From Emcibacteraceae bacterium (GTDB lineage Bacteria; Pseudomonadota; Alphaproteobacteria; Sphingomonadales; Emcibacteraceae), in NCBI GenBank assembly GCA_016763335.1, contig JAESUD010000311.1, positions 1 to 5,535 on the forward strand: a DNA stretch of 5,535 bases, in the 5' to 3' direction. A program made the translations under genes and the position numbers. Under the pieces are notes generated by a model. That model was given only the letters and a program-made list of their open reading frames with translations, did not search any database and was not told the DNA's origin. Position 1 is the stretch's first letter; every line of letters starts with the position of its first letter. Shown here piece after piece: positions 5,231-5,535 of the stretch.

Positions 5231-5375
5231 GTTGAAGGTTAGTTCATACGTTCACATGCCCCCTCGCCTTAAAATATAGACATCAAGAGGCTGGGATGTC
5301 TTCAGGGTCTAGCGTCCGTATATTATAGGAGCCATGTCTTGGTCGACAATTCCTTATCATTGCACAAAGCTGGAA

Positions 5376-5402
5376 TTGACTAAGATTAAGAAAGTCTATA
5401 AA
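5376..5402 (+). promoter_or_regulatory. candidate promoter of the partial flavoprotein gene
   Basis: TTGACT (5376-5381, five of six) and TATAAA (5397-5402, five of six) are 15 bases apart, two short of ideal. The left hexamer overlaps the right arm of a seven-pair inverted repeat (5347-5353 with 5372-5378). Both hexamers are good but the short spacing lowers confidence. Confidence 0.4.
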
Positions 5403-5427
5403 AGTTTGAGCATAATTTAATGTGTCT

Positions 5428-5433
5428 AAGGAG
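5428..5433 (+). promoter_or_regulatory. ribosome binding site that decides a TTG start
   Basis: AAGGAG is a near-perfect ribosome site, six bases before TTG at 5440. There is no in-frame ATG between the upstream stop at 5413 and residue 21 of the protein. The first residues of the family pattern (FYD) would be lost if that later ATG were used. Confidence 0.75.
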
Positions 5434-5439
5434 ATAATA

Positions 5440-5535
5440 TTGCCGAAGTTTTATGACAAACTGGATGAAACTCTGGAAAAATTTATAAAAGAACAACCAA
5501 TGTTCTTTGTTACCACAGCGCCAAAAAATGGCCGA
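5440..5535 (+). CDS. pyridoxamine-5'-phosphate-oxidase-like FMN-binding protein, N-terminal part only
   Basis: Only the first 32 codons lie in the window. The translation begins MPKFYDKLDETLEKFI and continues with EQPMFFVTTAPKNGR. This matches the start of pyridoxamine-5'-phosphate-oxidase-related split-barrel proteins, which usually open with a FYD motif, an amphipathic helix and a Q-x-MFFVATAP strand, then bind FMN in the barrel. The FMN-binding part is beyond the edge, so function and cofactor (FMN, F420 or haem are all used in this fold) cannot be checked. Initiation is most likely at TTG (5440-5442): AAGGAG at 5428-5433 sits six bases before it, and an in-frame stop at 5413-5415 leaves only an upstream GTG (5422) that precedes that ribosome site. 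Recognition is by N-terminal pattern alone. Confidence 0.7.
   Translation, partial: MPKFYDKLDETLEKFIKEQPMFFVTTAPKNGR

Larger units (their letters stand above)
5126..5439. other. gene-poor region before the flavoprotein gene
   Basis: About 310 bases with no supported gene. It contains copy B of the 19-base motif, a hairpin (AGACATC 5278-5284 with GATGTCT 5295-5301, ten-base loop, no T-tract), a seven-pair inverted repeat (CAATTCC 5347-5353 with GGAATTG 5372-5378) and a candidate promoter. Short frames such as one of 17 codons at 5189-5242 have no ribosome site. Confidence 0.5.

Noticed and set aside
5189..5242. A 17-codon plus-strand frame covering copy B of the 19-base motif
   Set aside because: It has no ribosome site and no recognisable peptide; the motif match to copy A is on the DNA level.
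5278..5301. Hairpin AGACATC/GATGTCT as a terminator
   Set aside because: No T-run follows on the plus strand and only a mixed AT stretch on the minus strand; no gene ends at a suitable distance.
1..5535. A hidden defence, mobile or multi-gene novel system
   Set aside because: All larger frames belong to common families, and I saw no transposase, integrase, nuclease, toxin-antitoxin pair or spaced repeat array.

Overview
This 5.5 kb stretch looks like ordinary chromosome of a Gram-negative proteobacterium, moderately AT-rich between genes. The best guess is a marine-type alphaproteobacterium. The guess rests on the style of the 69-residue basic protein (Arg/Lys-rich start, Gly-Ala-Arg-Ser end), the short cold-shock protein and the Tat-exported PhoD phosphatase. 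It is an inference from protein style, since there is no rRNA or other marker gene.

Layout, left to right. (1) A complete PhoD-type alkaline phosphatase gene with a twin-arginine signal lies on the minus strand (18-1835). (2) A divergent intergenic region (1836-2226) holds a candidate phoD promoter and two palindromes. (3) A small, very basic protein gene lies on the plus strand (2227-2436), followed by a probable terminator. (4) A cold-shock protein gene (2746-2949) has a structured leader and a strong terminator that probably also serves the convergent gene on the other side. (5) A two-gene minus-strand operon follows: an exported SGNH/GDSL hydrolase (4408-3644), then a LysE/RhtB-type exporter (3644-3027), joined by a one-base stop/start overlap. 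(6) A second divergent region (4409-4657) leads into a plus-strand secreted SnoaL-like (NTF2-fold) protein gene (4658-5125). (7) A gene-poor stretch (5126-5439) leads into the start of a pyridoxamine-5'-phosphate-oxidase-like flavoprotein gene, which begins with TTG and runs off the window end.

The genes do not form one pathway. Three products are exported or periplasmic (PhoD, SGNH hydrolase, SnoaL-like) and one is an inner-membrane exporter, so the window leans towards envelope and nutrient functions. PhoD would release phosphate from phosphodiesters and monoesters, and the SGNH enzyme would hydrolyse an unknown ester. I found no mobile element, CRISPR array, tRNA or rRNA, and no convincing evidence of a new multi-gene system. 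The items most worth a second look are the unassigned basic micro-protein, the structured csp leader, a 19-base motif present near both ends of the window, and the EF-hand-like tail of PhoD.
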